The notes under the pieces are model-generated. The model ran no database searches and was not told where the DNA came from. It worked only from the letters and a program-made list of their open reading frames with translations. A program made the translations under genes and the position numbers. This document shows positions 43,399 to 55,796 of a DNA stretch of 64,000 nucleotides, one piece after another (positions within the stretch are counted from its first letter, which is position 1; each line of letters begins with the position of its first letter). Source of the DNA: Tetraselmis striata (Eukaryota; Chlorophyta; Chlorodendrophyceae; Chlorodendrales; Chlorodendraceae); the NCBI GenBank assembly GCA_006384855.1, contig VCJN01001116.1, positions 1-64,000 on the forward strand. The letters are read 5' to 3'.

Positions 43399-45068
43399 TC
43401 AATAGTACCACTCCACCTTCTTGCGGCGGTAGTCCTCTCGCGCCGGCATATCCTCCACCTGCTTCACCACCCCCAGGTAGCGCGCCTCCGCCTCGTGCGC
43501 CGCCTGCGCCTCCCGCCACTTCTGCTCCTGGTCGGTGGCGGCCTTCTGCTCCTTGGCCCATATCTGTGCCTGGATGTCCAGCCGCTGCTGCATCTTGGCC
43601 ACACGGTCCCGCTCCTTCATAACCACCTCCATCTCCGCCATCTGCTGGTTCTCGACCTCAGCGCGCTCCCGCACAAGGAGCTTCTCCTCCGCCTCGCGCT
43701 GCGCCCTGATCGCCTTGTCCTCCAGCTGCATCGCGCGCTCCTCCAGCACCTCCGCCATCAGCTTCCGCCGGGCAATCTCCTTGGCCTCCTGCTCGGCGTC
43801 GTACTTTGCCTGCTGCCGGACAGCGGCACTGTCGATCATGGCATCCTGGGCGCTCGTGTCCTCCGCCTCCTTGATGGCCAGCACCTCCAGCTGCCTGCGG
43901 AACTCCATCGTCTCGTGCTTCCTCCTTTCCTTCTTCTCCCTGTCCCGGGCCTCGTCCTCTGCCGCCTGCAAAGTGCCGCGACATTGGGCTATCAGTGGCA
44001 ATCGGCTATCACCAGATGCCAGCAAGGCATCTACAGACCCATATAGAGATAGCAATCATACAACCAGCGAGTGGGCGCGCCTTTTGCATGGCCATCGTTA
44101 CGTATTTGAGGTCCTCCTGGAGCTCCTCCTCCTCTTTCAGGGAGTCAATGTCCGCCTTGTGCTGATTAAACTTCTTCACGTCCCGCAAGCGCTGCGCCTC
44201 TGCCTCCCGCTTGGCCACCTCCGCCGCGGCCGCCGCCCGGTCCTCCTCTGCCCACCGCTCATGCAGTGCCTGGATCTCTGCATGCCGGGCGGCGTCCTCG
44301 TCATCCTTCCTCTCGTGCACCCGCCTCATCTGCTCGTCCAGCACCTTGACAGTCGCAGCGTTAGCCTCCCGCACGCGGCGCATGTCGTCCTGGTACCTCT
44401 TCTCCTTTTTCAGACGCTCCTTCTCGTTCATATCATGGTACATGGAGGACTCAGCCTTCTCCATGTCTGACAGGAAGCCCGCCTCCTCCAGCTACGTTCA
44501 CAGGGCCAGGCAGAGCATGGACCAATCAGCTAGCATGGATGCAGGTAACCCGCAGGCCCATCCTAAATAGTTGCACGGTCCCTGTGGCAATTCTGTGGCC
44601 ACAAACCTGCTTCTCTCGCTGCGCCACCGTCTGGTAGAGGACCTTCCTTGAGTCCTGCTCGCGCACAGGGTCGCAGTTCTCTCGGAAGTGCTCCATCATG
44701 AGGCGGTTGGCCTCCGCCAGGCGGCGCGCCTCGTTCCTCGCTGCCAGAACCCGGGCCTTGTCCGCCAGAGCGGCGCGGCGCTGGTCAGCGCTGGGCTTCA
44801 TGGCCAGGAGCTCGTCCTGCAGCACCTTCTCCTCCTCCAGCAGCTTGTGGAACAACGCCTCGCGGCGCGCGTCCAGGTTCTCCTCGCGAGCCGCCTTGAG
44901 CTCTTCAAACCTGTTGTTAATCATCCGCTTGGTGATCTTCGCGGACGTGTTGGTCTCCCACTCCGCCGTGCATGCCATGTTGAGCTGCGTCTTGGCATTG
45001 GCCTGGTATGTCGCCAGCTTGTCTTCATACGCCCGTATCTTCATAATCCTATGGTCAGGCGCGAGCTT
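43399..45068 (-). CDS. CFAP53: Cilia- and flagella-associated protein 53 (5' end missing)
   Basis: A coiled-coil protein inside axonemal doublet microtubules (FAP53/CCDC11), needed for stable cilia. Three exons phase together: 44607-45068, 44065-44491 and 43399-43958, giving 482 residues that end VEWYY. Alignment to the vertebrate protein covers almost its whole length. Marks are ANRLMMEHFRENCDPVREQ (compare QQFRERCEELR), LHERWAEEDRAAAAAEVAKR and LKEEEELQEDLKYVTMAMQK. Nearly the entire chain is charged helix. The first exon, about 30 residues, was not found; an ATG inside the first visible exon (45042-45044, MKIRAYEDKL) is an alternative start. The gene implies a flagellated organism. Divergent from TXNDC9. 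Confidence 0.85.
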
Positions 45069-46456
45069 CTGCAGATCGATGACGCATTGGTGGGCGGCTA
45101 TCAGTATTGATCCATGCCAACATTTTCACGCGGAACCCCATGCTATGAGCATTCAGCACAATTCGTCCCGCGCCACTGCATATGTATTGCAAGCAAGCAA
45201 CTCCGCTGATCCAGTTCATACATGTCAATCTGTAAGGCAACTGGCACTGGCCGGCTGCAGGATGTCCCCAGTGAGTCCCTAGGCAGGAAGCTGCCAGGAT
45301 GGGTGTACGCAGGGCGCACTTGCATGTGAGTGGACTAAACGCTAGGATTTGTGCGTGCTAGCAATCACAGCAGCAGGGCTGGGACTGTCCTTCAGCCCCC
45401 TACCCCCGCGGGCGTGCCTTCGGCATCTATACCGTAAAGCGCCGCGCGCCACGTCGCCGCGCCGCACCGCGACGGAAACACGCGCTACGAGCACCGTGGT
45501 TGGCAAGCGCACCTTCTGTCCAGGATACATTGTGCCAGGCTTTGCAGGCGAGTCCCGAGAAAGCGGCGCCCGGGTTGCGTGCTGGAGGGGTTGTCAGCAA
45601 CCTGCTTTAACCGAGAGTCGCGCGCTACCGCCGGCACATGCGCGACGAGGCACCTTCGACCGCGCCACCGAGAAACACCTGGAAGAGTGCTTGAAGTGGT
45701 CTTGGCAGGCCTATGCAGTGTGCTTAGACCATATATGTGGTGTGAAGCGGCCCGGATGGCGATGCAGCAACTCCTGGCGTGAGGGTCGCTGAGGGATGAT
45801 TGCAAGCAAGGCAGGTACCGAGTTGCATGTCACCGCGCGGGACATGTCTCAAGCCGTGGCGTGTTCATCGCAGCAGCGGTTACAAGCGGGCACCTCACCG
45901 GTGCCCGGATGGGTGACTGCTGACATACTTCGTTTTATATCCGTAATAAACTCCTGAAGGAGCTGAAATCGCGTCGCTTTCTAGCGCGCGCAAAGAGCGA
46001 ATCTACCAAGTGTAAATGACAAATATGAAACGAACATTAAGCCCACCGCGGCGGGGCGCGGCGGGGTGGAGCGGCGATAAGGCGCGCGGCCATCCGCCGC
46101 GACGACCCAGAGTCACCGTGTCGCTCACGTTGCTCCGCATCGTCGCTTCCCACCGCAACTCGCCCAGTCCGCAGCTGCAGGAGTATAGTACTTTTACAAA
46201 AGTAGCCCGCACAGCGGCCTTCCCTGCCAGTAGCACCCTGTGTGCCATCACCTCAGCCCCTGGAGTTGACAACACGTATCCGCTCAGCGGCTCTTCGTTC
46301 CAGCTATCGCGGACACAGGCGCCGGCAGCCGAGCAGGGCGCCCCGCGGTTGACTAGTGCATGTAGCCGGACTCAGCCCCGGCGCTGCTAAGATCCAAGAC
46401 AGCCCGCGGGCGAATCTACTCCCTGGAGCATATAGCCTGGAACCAAGCTCAGCACG
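45069..46456. promoter_or_regulatory. Divergent intergenic region CFAP53/TXNDC9
   Basis: About 1.4 kb that should hold the missing CFAP53 first exon and both promoters. The frames at 45349-45792 and 46016-46390 are GC-driven and overlap equally long antisense frames, so I do not call genes. GGATGGGTGAC at about 45908 resembles the 5S rRNA box C but stands alone. Confidence 0.4.
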
Positions 46457-47860
46457 ATGTCGAACCACACCATGGTGAGCGCCGAAGCCGCGAGAGCTTT
46501 CGGGCCGCGGCGGCCTCCTGCCCGCTGAGCACACTGGACGATCTGCGCGCGCCACCCGCGTCGGCGTCCTGACACGGGCCAGGAAGCCGCCTTGCCGGCC
46601 TGGCCGCCTCCCCGACGAGGCTTCGGCCCTCTCCGAACGGTGTTAGAACGTGTGCGCGTCAGGTTGACGCCGCTGTGTCGAGGGCAGCAGGAGGGTGACG
46701 CCCCCTGCTGCTGCTGTGTGTGCCACCCACGACAGGATCCCGAGAAGTTCAAGAGCACCATGAGCAGCCTGAATTACGGCAACGTGATGTTGGCGGCTGC
46801 GAAGGACTACGCCAAGGTGGGATCTGCTCCGCACCTTACTGCTGTTTGTTGGCGTGCTCCCTGGGTCTGAATAATGTCTTAACAGGCACTCATATCTTGT
46901 AATAGAGGGATTGAATTGCTTGAACACCGGGGCAACTAAGCGGACGGTGGCACGTCATGCCACCTGGCGCCTATGCCACAGACGTCTATTTTGGGGCCCG
47001 CAGCCGCAGTAGGGCGGTGACGGCGTAGTCACCCCCCCCCCCCCCCCCCCCCCCCACATTAGCCCACTCACTCACCCTGCTTGACAAGCATGCCTGCTTG
47101 GGCTGCAGGAGATGCACATGGAGGGGGAGCAGAGCGACCGGCCGAAGCACGCGCAGATAGACGTGGACGACCTCATGGACGACCCGGAGCTGGAGCGCCT
47201 GCACGCAGAGCGGCTAGCGCAGATGCAAAAGGAGGTGGAGAAGAGGGCGGAGATGAAGCGGAAGGGCCATGGCGAGTACGAGGACATCGAGGAGGGGGAG
47301 TTCCTGGAGGTGGTGACGCAGACGCCGCGCGTGGTGGCGCACTTTTACCACCGCGACTTTGAGGCGTGCAAGATCCTGGACAAGCACCTGTCCATGCTCT
47401 GCAAAAAGTACTTCGACACCCGCTTCATCAAGATCAGCGCCCAGGTCCCCCCCCCCCCCCCCCCCAAACACACACATTGCCCACCCACCCCACATCCAAG
47501 CGTACCACTCATGTCACTCGGCGTTAGGGTGCGCTCTGATGTGCTGCTGGCAATCCTCAGGATGCTCCCTTCTTCACGGTCAAGCTGGGGGTCAAGATGC
47601 TGCCTTGCGTGATCATGTTCCACGACGGCGTGGCCAGGGACCGGATTGCGGGCTTTGACGACCTGGGCGGAACCCGAGACTTTGAGACCTCGGCGCTGGA
47701 GGGGCTGATGCTGAAGGACGGGGTGATCAAGCCGCGGGAGAGGACGGAGGACGACAGCGACAGCGACGATGAGGCGGAGCAGCGGCGCCGCAGCGTTAGG
47801 CGAGCGGTCTCCAAGCTTCCGCGCGACGACGGCGACGAATCCTCCGACTTTTCCGACTAA
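46457..47860 (+). CDS. TXNDC9: Thioredoxin domain-containing protein 9 (PhLP3-type)
   Basis: A cytosolic phosducin-like protein that binds the CCT/TRiC chaperonin and tunes actin and tubulin folding. Exons 46457-46474, 46736-46816, 47109-47444 and 47561-47860 are all in phase and encode 244 residues. The start is a six-codon exon (MSNHTM). The order matches the family: N-terminal helix with DDLMDDPELERLHAERLAQMQ, the signature KGHGEYEDI, then the thioredoxin fold with VVAHFYHRDFEACKILDKHL, DTRFIKISAQDAPFF, VKMLPCVIMFHDG and GFDDLGGTRDFETSALE. The usual CxxC is replaced by a single Cys (about residue 120), as in TXNDC9. The tail is acidic, ending SSDFSD. Introns 2 and 3 carry C24 and C19 tracts. 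TGTAA lies about 20 bp past the stop. Confidence 0.95.
47032..47055 (+). repeat. C homopolymer in TXNDC9 intron 2
   Basis: 24 consecutive C about 50 bp before the acceptor. A second run, C19 at 47447-47465, begins right after the GT donor of intron 3. Confidence 0.92.
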
Positions 47861-48896
47861 CTCCCACGTAGGTAAGCCATCTGTAAGCTAATCTATCGCA
47901 CCATCCCCGGGCGGCATGCACCGCATCTCCGGCAAGGCACCCTTATCATTATATGGCCAGCAGGACCTCCGTTGCCACCGCCTCGCACCCACTCCGCGCT
48001 ATTACCTGCATCCTTCGGCCGCTTCATCCATCCTTTTCTCTTCCACGGGTAGCCTACCTCTCAAGGCTCGCCAAAGGTCTTGCAAAGGGGGGAATTTCAT
48101 CGTTGCGTTAAGCCTCCTGGCAGCTCGAGGACAGGAGCGTGGTGCACCATCCAGCGGCGTAGCGCATTCGTCAACCATCCAGATGCCTATTTTCTGGATC
48201 GTAAACCCTTTCAGGCGCGGCTCATCCTCCAGGGCAAACACACTACATTCACCCAGCCGTATGTGACAAATCCACCGCTGAAAGCAGTACAGTACCAGTA
48301 CTAAAAGATGAACACAGCATTAGCATGCAATGTATTTACATGTATCCTGTGCAATCTGTTACATTCAAACGGGCACGCACGCATGATGCAGACAGGCCAC
48401 AGTGCGTGTACAAGTTGGATCCAAGGGGGTGCCTTTACAGGTGAGGGCGCGAATCAGCGGCGCCTGGGACGCAGAGGCCCTAACCTGGACAGCTATCGGC
48501 ACGGGCGCGTGCCTGCGCAGTCTTGTCAGGGGGTTGGAAGAGGGGGAGGGGGGGGGGGGGCGGGAGGGAGGGAAGGAGACAACGGGGTCTCCCCCATCGG
48601 TCAGATGTCAGAGGATAGGTACTAGGAAGGGGAGAAAGGGGGTCATGTAACGTTGGGGGCTGGTCGTGGAGCGGGCGGGCGGGGTGCCGCCGGCCTGAGC
48701 CATCTGGCCGGCAGAGCACCCGGAGTAACGCCTAACACTACCACACCAAGACCACGTTGAAAGTCTTGTGGCTGAGGCAGCCACCCGCCCTCCCGGGGAA
48801 GGGGGAGGGGGGGAGCTGCGCATAGGTAGTCGTGAAATCAAGCTGCTGAGTCAGTAATCCGCGGTCAGATGTACTATGATGCTAGCTAGCGTTGGC
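47861..48896. other. Convergent 3' intergenic region TXNDC9/XPO1
   Basis: TGTAA at about 47881 serves TXNDC9. On the other strand TGTAA motifs (TTACA on plus) occur only near 48434 and 48357, so the XPO1 3' UTR may be about 450 bp. A G-rich tract lies at 48545-48560. No gene is seen. Confidence 0.5.
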
Positions 48897-51800
48897 TCAT
48901 GCGTCCATCATCTCCTCCTGGCGCTCATTTGGGGGGATGATCCCCGGGACAACGGCATCCAGGCGCTGGCGCTCCACTGCCGCTTTGGCCGCTGCCTCCT
49001 CAGCATACAGCTCCGCGTTGTCCTGACTCGCAAACTGCTTGGTCTGGACCAGGAAGTCTCGCAAGTGGTTCTTGAACATCGAGTGGTCCTTGAGATCGAA
49101 CATGCCGGCCACGCATGCCTGGACCTGGCCGTGTGTCAGGTTTGGGAAGCTGGTGGACAGCAGGGTGATGAGCTGCTCACGCACGTAGGACGCATTGTCA
49201 GGGTACGCGGATGCGCCTTTGGCGCTGATGTCCCAGAGCGGCTGCTTGATCACGTCAGGTGTCTGCACGATCTCAAACAGGTGGTGCATGATGCGCGCGT
49301 GGAGCTTGAAGCCGGGCTTGTGGAACGTGTCTGCGGCAACATGACAGGGCTCAGCGACGCAGGTGACATCACATCATGGCGGCGCAGATACAAGTGACGA
49401 GGGGAACAGGCGCCCACCTGTCATCACGGCAAAGATCTCCTGCACGAGCTGCATGTAGTACGTTTGGTGAAACTGGGTGGCAAACTCTGACTTCTGGAAG
49501 CTGACCAGCATCTCCAGCAGTAGGTTGAGCCCGGTCTCAGCCACGTTGCGCTCCGTGTGTCTGAACGCCCACACGATGGAATCGATCACCTGCAGCACCA
49601 TAGAAGACGGCCGGTCAACAGCACATCCGTGCATAACATGTGCAGTGAATAACGCACATTCACCGCATACGTCTGCAGTGGCAAGGGAACGAGCAGAGGG
49701 AGGCGCACCAGCTTGAGCTGTACTGGCGTCATAGAGTAGAGGCATGCAAAGCAGTGGTTGGTGATGGCTCGCAACAGCCCGAAAAACTTTAGCCGATGGT
49801 CGGGGAAGTCCTGGTGAACACCAACGTAACGGGTGGAGGTTATCAAGGGGCACCGGCATCACCGCTCGTGCAAAGTGGACACATCGTAGCACCCACGATA
49901 GCCGCACCTCAAAGTTGCGAGTGATCATCTGCAGGGTGCACTCAAAGACGGCCTCGAAGATTTTGGGGATGTGCTGTTCCATGAGGGGCCCCAGCTTGTT
50001 GATAATGACCGCAAACAGAGACAACACCTGCCGCGAAAAGTGCACGCATCTTTCGCTTCAGACAGTGCAGGGTAGAAGGAATGTGAAGGCAGCAGGACAA
50101 GTTGCAGCCATGCAGCCATGAGGCAGGATCGTCCATCCACAGGTTCATTGTACCTCAGGTTCCCGCGCGTCAGGGATGTTTCGGGCATAGTCGCCGAGGA
50201 TGGGGTCCAGCATCTGAGGAACAAACTGCTCGGCAATCGCCTTGGCATCCTCGGACTTCTCCACGAAGGTCTCTATCAGGCGCAGGGTAACCTTCTTGAC
50301 GGACCGCATGACCTTCACCGTCGACGTTTTGGACGCGTGCGGCCCGCCGGAGGCGATGTTTGCGGATATCAGCTCCGAGTACATCTTGTAGATGTTCAGC
50401 ATGTCCACGTAGATGAGCATCAGCTGCGACATGTAGGGAGGGCCCAGAGCCTGGCAGTATTGCGCATGGCGTCAGATACACTAATCTGATAGTCCATTGC
50501 TGGCACTAGATATGCGGGCTGCAGGATGACACTGAAGCCATGCAACGACAGGTACGTGCACACACTGCATCGCACGGCATATGGATGGAGAGGGCAGGGC
50601 AGCAGCCCACCTGGCATACGGAGACGTTGGTCTGCAGTATGTTCTGCACATTCCGAATGATCTCCTGCTGCTTCAGGATTTCCGGGCTGGCACTTGCCTG
50701 CTGAATGATCTGCTGCCAGGTGAGGTTTGGCGGGCCCATGAGGCGCACCTGCGCGAGCAAACACGGAATTGCCATCAGTGCAGTGCACATGCTAGATGCA
50801 CACAACTTGCATCAGATCTATACCGACATTGAATTAAAAAAGTAGCGAGGGGGTGTTTGAAAGTGCAGTACACAAGAAAAGGGGTGGGTGGGGTGGAGGG
50901 GGGGGGGAGAGGCTGGGCTACGCACCAGGTACTCCTCCCTCCGGCGAGGGTCGCTGTCTGCCGCAGCGCCGATCGTGAGCGCAACAGCCTCATAGAACGT
51001 GTGGATCTGGTGAGTTTCCAGGTCCTGGATGGTGGTGGTCAGGCCATTCAGCAGCTCCACGATAAACGGCTCCTTTTCCCCGACGTTGAGAATGACAAAC
51101 TTCCGGCGGCACTTGTTGCAGATCTTCAGGAAGGTGTCGCATGCCATGTCCTGGGGCAAGTAATGCAGCCCGACAGTCAGCGCAGGCCATGGGGCGGTGG
51201 AGGTAGGGATGCGCAAGTACTGGACCAGCGTTGTGCCTTCGAACATATGCGCACCTGCACCCCGGGATGCGTCTCATGCATGAACTCAAAGAGCTTGTTG
51301 ACGACTGTCTTGAGAAACTTCCAGTGCGCGCGAAGGAAACGAGGGTACTGTCCGACCACATACCTTCAGTGCCAAGAAGGCCCCGCGGGGGGGGGGGGGG
51401 GGATTAGATCACTGCAAATTGCCAGGCATGTGCAGAGAGGGATCCGTCTGATGTTGGCAAACAGATGAACTGCAAGCGCCGCTGGGCAGCCGCAGAACGC
51501 ACATGATATTTGAGGCAATGACAGCCTTGTTGTCCTTGCCGCGCATTATCTCGCACAGGTTCAGCAGGTCCCGTATCACGGTCACCAGGAAGCGGTTCTC
51601 CTGCTCCTCCACCATGCTCCCGGAGATGGAGCCAATGGCCCAGCACAGGGTGTTCAGCGTATTCCACGCCCATTCCTTGCCACTCAGCTGCGCACAGCAA
51701 GACGGGCATAGACTCAAACACACACAACAATAACGGATAACAATAATTGCGATGTTTCACGTAGCCAAGCGGCGCGCAAGAGAGGGAGAGGGTCCTCAGC

Positions 51801-54544
51801 AGGTAGTTGTCATCGTGTGCCTCATGCATTAAATGAGCAGGACGAATGTGTGCAACATTCTAAGCTATCACCGGAATCTCTGTGGCCCTTCTTGGCGGTG
51901 TGGAGCCTTCCACCACCACCACCACACACACAACACACGCGCGCCAACGGGAATGTGGCCAAGCGTCAGCCTGGGAGACAGGGACAGCAGCTCACCTGAA
52001 GCCGCAGCTTCTCCAACATTATGTGCTCCGTGTCGTCGTGATCCAAGTGGCTGAGGTACACCAGCGTCTCCCGCATCACGCGGTACTGCATGAGAACATC
52101 GTTGTCCTTCATGGTTTCGCGGACGATGTTTCCATTCTCATCCTCGACGATGATCACCTGCACACACAACAAACAATTAGGTCAGCATGGGAGCCCCTGC
52201 TGTTGTGCGCGGCAGCGGAGCAGCGAGCGGCAAGACTTGCCTCCTCTGGCTTGGCCATGCGGCTGATCATGAGCAGGCGGAGCTTGGAGAGGGTCTTTGC
52301 ATGCAACGCCTTGCGCTGCGCAGCGGGGTTCTGCCCAAAGCTGAACTGGCCTGTCGGATCCATCGTGGTGGAGTACACATCTGGGACAAAGTAATTCCAA
52401 TAGTCCAGGCAGGTCTTGAAGACCTCGTTGTCGTCCACGTAGGAGATCTGAATGATGTAGTCCAGCCCTGCAATCAGCTGCGGATGATTGTCCGCCGTCT
52501 CCAGCAAGGGGATGTGCTCCTGTGAGGGACATGACGTCAGTGCATTCGTCCACGTGCAGCTCTGGCAGTACATCCCATGGCCGTGGCAGAGCCCGCTCAC
52601 CTTAAAGAAGCCGGTAAGGAAGAGGGCCAGGTTCTGAACAAACGCCTGCTCATCGTCGCTTCCGTTCTCATACGCGGCGGCGATGTCGGTGTTTGGAGGC
52701 AGGATCTGGACCAGGTCGCCCATGACACGGTTGTACAGTGTCACCAGGTGCGGGAAGAACTCCTGGCTCAGCTTCAGGGAGCCCACCTGACAACAGTGCC
52801 GCAGCCGGACGCATGCTCAGTGCCGCTCTTAATGCGCAGGTGCATGCGGACCCGCCTACTAGTATGAAAAAATGCTGGCCACGCTCCTTGCTCTTTCGAT
52901 TAAGCATGCAGCTGGAGAGCACAGCAACACAGCATGCCTTTGTCGCAAAGAAGCTGCTGCCACCAACGCAGCCACCGCATCGCACCTCTGCCAAGCACTG
53001 CAGCGTGAGGTTGCGCAGGTGCGGCTGCGGAAACAGCTTCAGCAGCATCTCCAGCAGATTGGACTCAAAGATGTACCCCAGAGGAATCCAGGACAGGTAC
53101 GCGTGGTAGCATGAGAGTGTGGCGCGGATGAGGTCGCCGCGCTGCGAGGCATTGAGCACAAACAGGCAGAGCTCGTGGATGAGCCGGAACTCATTGTTCA
53201 GGCTGACTTTCAGCTCCTTGGTCTTTGCCTGCGACATCGCACGTTACGGTCACTCAGGGGGCAATGGACAGTTTGATGCGGGGGCGTCAGGCTGGTACTC
53301 TCGCATATCTTTCCTGTCTGCGGTCATATCCCAGTGCAGACAGGGCGTGCAAGCGGGGGACCGACCTGGGTGAGCTCTCCGCGTGAGAAATCAAACACCT
53401 CTTCGCTCAGCAGCTTAAGAATGACCATGGAGTTCTCGCAGAGAGTTTCGCTGGTCTTCGAGGCCGCCACTATGTCGGGGATGAAGCTCGTCCACTTGGA
53501 TGGCCAGTCGTGCTTCAGAATCTGAGGCGGTCATCCAGGGCACATGCAGGTTGGCGACTCGTGTCCCAGCCCGGCCTCCACCAACACAAAAGGCCTCCCG
53601 GGAAACAGCGTTTGCCAGTCTTTGGGCTTACCTCCACCAGGATGAGATTCAGTTTATTGATGAACACCTTCTCCGCGCGGAACACACTCTCATCGGTGGA
53701 CAGCTTAATGATAAGGTTTGACACATAGTTGCGGATCCCCTCCCGCTGCTCTGCCGGCAGCGCCCCCCACCGGAACTTGATGACAGCTTCAAGAATCTGC
53801 GTGGTCGGCAGCTTGGGGTGTCAGGATGGCGGTGCTTCATCTGACTCGCAACTCGCACCGCCATGCCAGCTCGCGGCACTGCGCACCTGCAGCGCGAAGA
53901 ACTTCGTCTGTTGCGACTTTGACCGCTCCAATATTGCATCAACGCGTGTCCAGGATTCTGGGTGCTCCTGCAACCGCTTTAGCACCGCTTCCGCCCCGAC
54001 ACGCTGCGAGGTGGACACACCGCAGGGGCGGGCTCTTGTGGTCAGGCCAAGCGATGACTGCCCCCAAAAAATAGAAATAAGCGCCTCTGTCCTGCCAGCG
54101 AAGCAGCGCCCTATTCGAGAGTGGCAGCGCCGCCGTGTAAGAGGCCGGCTCAGGGGCGTTTTTCCGCATTGCACCACTTGCATAGACTTCCATACAGATG
54201 CAAAAAAAGCTCCCAAGCTGCGGCAACAGGCAGAGGTGCATTACGCCGCGCTAGACGACGCGCTCCCCGCCGCCACTTGTGCTGCCTCGCGTTTCGAAAG
54301 GGCGGCTGGCCGCGCAGTCGGCCAGCACCAGGGCACGCAACGGTGAAATGCAGGGGATGGCTGCGATCCCAGCAGGTGAATGAGGCCAGTGCCTGCGGTG
54401 CGTATCCGCCTGCCCCACCTCTTCGTTTGATCGGGAGCCGAAGAACGCCGCGACGGTGGAGTCCAGCAGATCCACGTCGTACTCCTGGCTGAAGTCCAGC
54501 AGCCGCGTCGCCGTAGCCTCCACGGCGGAAGCTGGCGCCGCCAT
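48897..54544 (-). CDS. XPO1: Exportin-1 (CRM1)
   Basis: The nuclear export receptor for leucine-rich-signal cargo, working with Ran-GTP. Seventeen exons phase perfectly: 54419-54544, 53887-54003, 53632-53796, 53366-53521, 52986-53228, 52601-52786, 52241-52519, 51996-52157, 51503-51687, 51255-51363, 50926-51150, 50611-50748, 50154-50450, 49908-50027, 49709-49810, 49418-49589, 48897-49330. They sum to 1071 residues, the same as human XPO1. Marks: [104 protein letters not shown]. Cys523 in [12 protein letters not shown] matches the leptomycin-B-reactive cysteine. Intron 7 (52158-52240) uses a GC donor (GAG|GCAAGT). Introns are mostly 75-420 bp, two with C tracts in the sense strand. It looks functional. 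Confidence 0.98.
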
Positions 54545-55257
54545 GTCCCCTCTCCCAGGCAGGATTCGTGAAAGCGTCGCCTCGGATTCTCCTCGCCGTA
54601 ACGAGTGGTTGCAACTCCACAAGGTGACAGCTTCCTTCCTGCTGCTGCGGGTTCAAGCCGATGGGAAGCGCGAGCCCCCTCCCCTGCCTGGCCGGCCGCG
54701 ACTATAGCAGACCGCGAGCCCCGCGGCAGTACAGATAGAGGAATAGGGGCTCCTTAGTCCTGTATAGGGGCTCCAGTAATCCTTAGTCCCCTGTTGCCAA
54801 AACGGCCGTCGTAGAGACGCTGCAAGGGTTTCACTGGTGCCAGTCCTGTCCCGGGGGCGGGGAAAAAACATCAGGTTCCCTGTACCCGTAGTCCATCACG
54901 ACCGATGCCGCATCACTTGCCACGAAATTCATGCTGCTGGTTTCCGCATGTTTCCACGGGTTTCCGCGGTGGCCGCCGAGTCTACAGGAATCGCGTAAGA
55001 GACGGTCAGTATACCTCGTATTGGATATTTACGGTAAATTACATCCGGGCTTTCACAAAAGCGCACTACAAAGAGAACTAACAGCAACTATGAAAGGTTG
55101 CCAGCAAAAGAGAGACATAAGCCTGAAACCAAGGTCGAGCAGGAGGACAGGGAGCCAAGAACCAAGAAGGAGCCGAGGGAACCACGAAGTCACTTAGCTG
55201 CCAGGAACTAAAGGAACCCCCGCCCCGGGGGTAGGCTATCAGGCGCGGCGAGGACGC
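54545..55257. other. XPO1 5' flank with repeat end
   Basis: The promoter should lie here. Only about 250 bp upstream of the ATG stands a dispersed repeat (54790-54870). The small plus-strand frames have no family resemblance. Confidence 0.45.
54790..54870 (-). repeat. Dispersed repeat, copy 2
   Basis: Inverted match to 37556-37640 (AACGGCCGTCGTAGA, GCTGCAAGGGTTTCACTGGT, CAGTCCTGTCCCGGGGGCGG). Probably the end of an unidentified element close to the XPO1 promoter. Confidence 0.75.
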
Positions 55258-55643
55258 TTGCAGCCAATGACCCGGGTCATAGCAACACATGCCGACGAGC
55301 GACGTGACGCAGGCGCAAGAGCACCATCACGTGCCGCACGCGCGGCCGCGGCCCCGCCAAGAACGTTGTCTGCATGTGCCATGTTGATGAGCAAGGAGAA
55401 ACGGCGGCGCCACGCAGACAAGAGCTGGCCGATTTTTTGGCTAGTGTGTGATTGGATAGTTTTCGCGAGCTCCACCAAGAAAGCCTCGGCGTGCGGGGCC
55501 AGCGAGCCAAACTCGGGAACGGCGAAAGGAACAAAGCGAAGCATGCCGGCAGCGTTTCGGACACCCTCGTCATACTTCTGGATTTTGTGGCGCTCTGCAG
55601 CCCGCAAAGCAGTATTGGATAGTTCCAATGACTGCCCCTGACG
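55258..55643 (-). mobile_element. LINE ORF2 C-terminal remnant
   Basis: The frame reads AERHKIQKYDEGVRNAAGMLRFVPFAVPEFG and continues LAPHAEAFLVELA and RRRFSLLINMAHADNVL. This is the usual end of many plant and protist LINE ORF2 proteins (KY...A......F.P.V.ETFG......A...L..LA..., then R.S..L...NA..L). Only the last ~125 residues are present; no RT or endonuclease domain. The frame runs on into an unrelated repeat upstream (to 55991). Confidence 0.65.
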
Positions 55644-55796
55644 TAGTGTTTTTTGTATTTCAAGGGAGGGAGGAGGCGCAGGCACGCTGCCGAAACGGTC
55701 CTGTGGCATCATTACAAGCTTTTGGGAGGGGCCACAAAGCCTACGAGGCAGACCCGCGAAAATGAACGAAGTGAGGGGAGAGTGGGTGTGGCTGTC

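Noticed and set aside
43495-44570. Long plus-strand frames opposite CFAP53
   Set aside because: They are antisense shadows of a highly charged coiled-coil gene whose minus-strand exons phase and match a known family.
45349-45805. Overlapping plus and minus frames between CFAP53 and TXNDC9
   Set aside because: Equal-length frames on both strands without homology; typical of GC-rich DNA.
45890-45935. GGATGGGTGAC resembles 5S rRNA box C, a possible 5S gene or 5S-derived SINE
   Set aside because: Only about 11 bases match; no box A or rest of a 5S molecule is found nearby.
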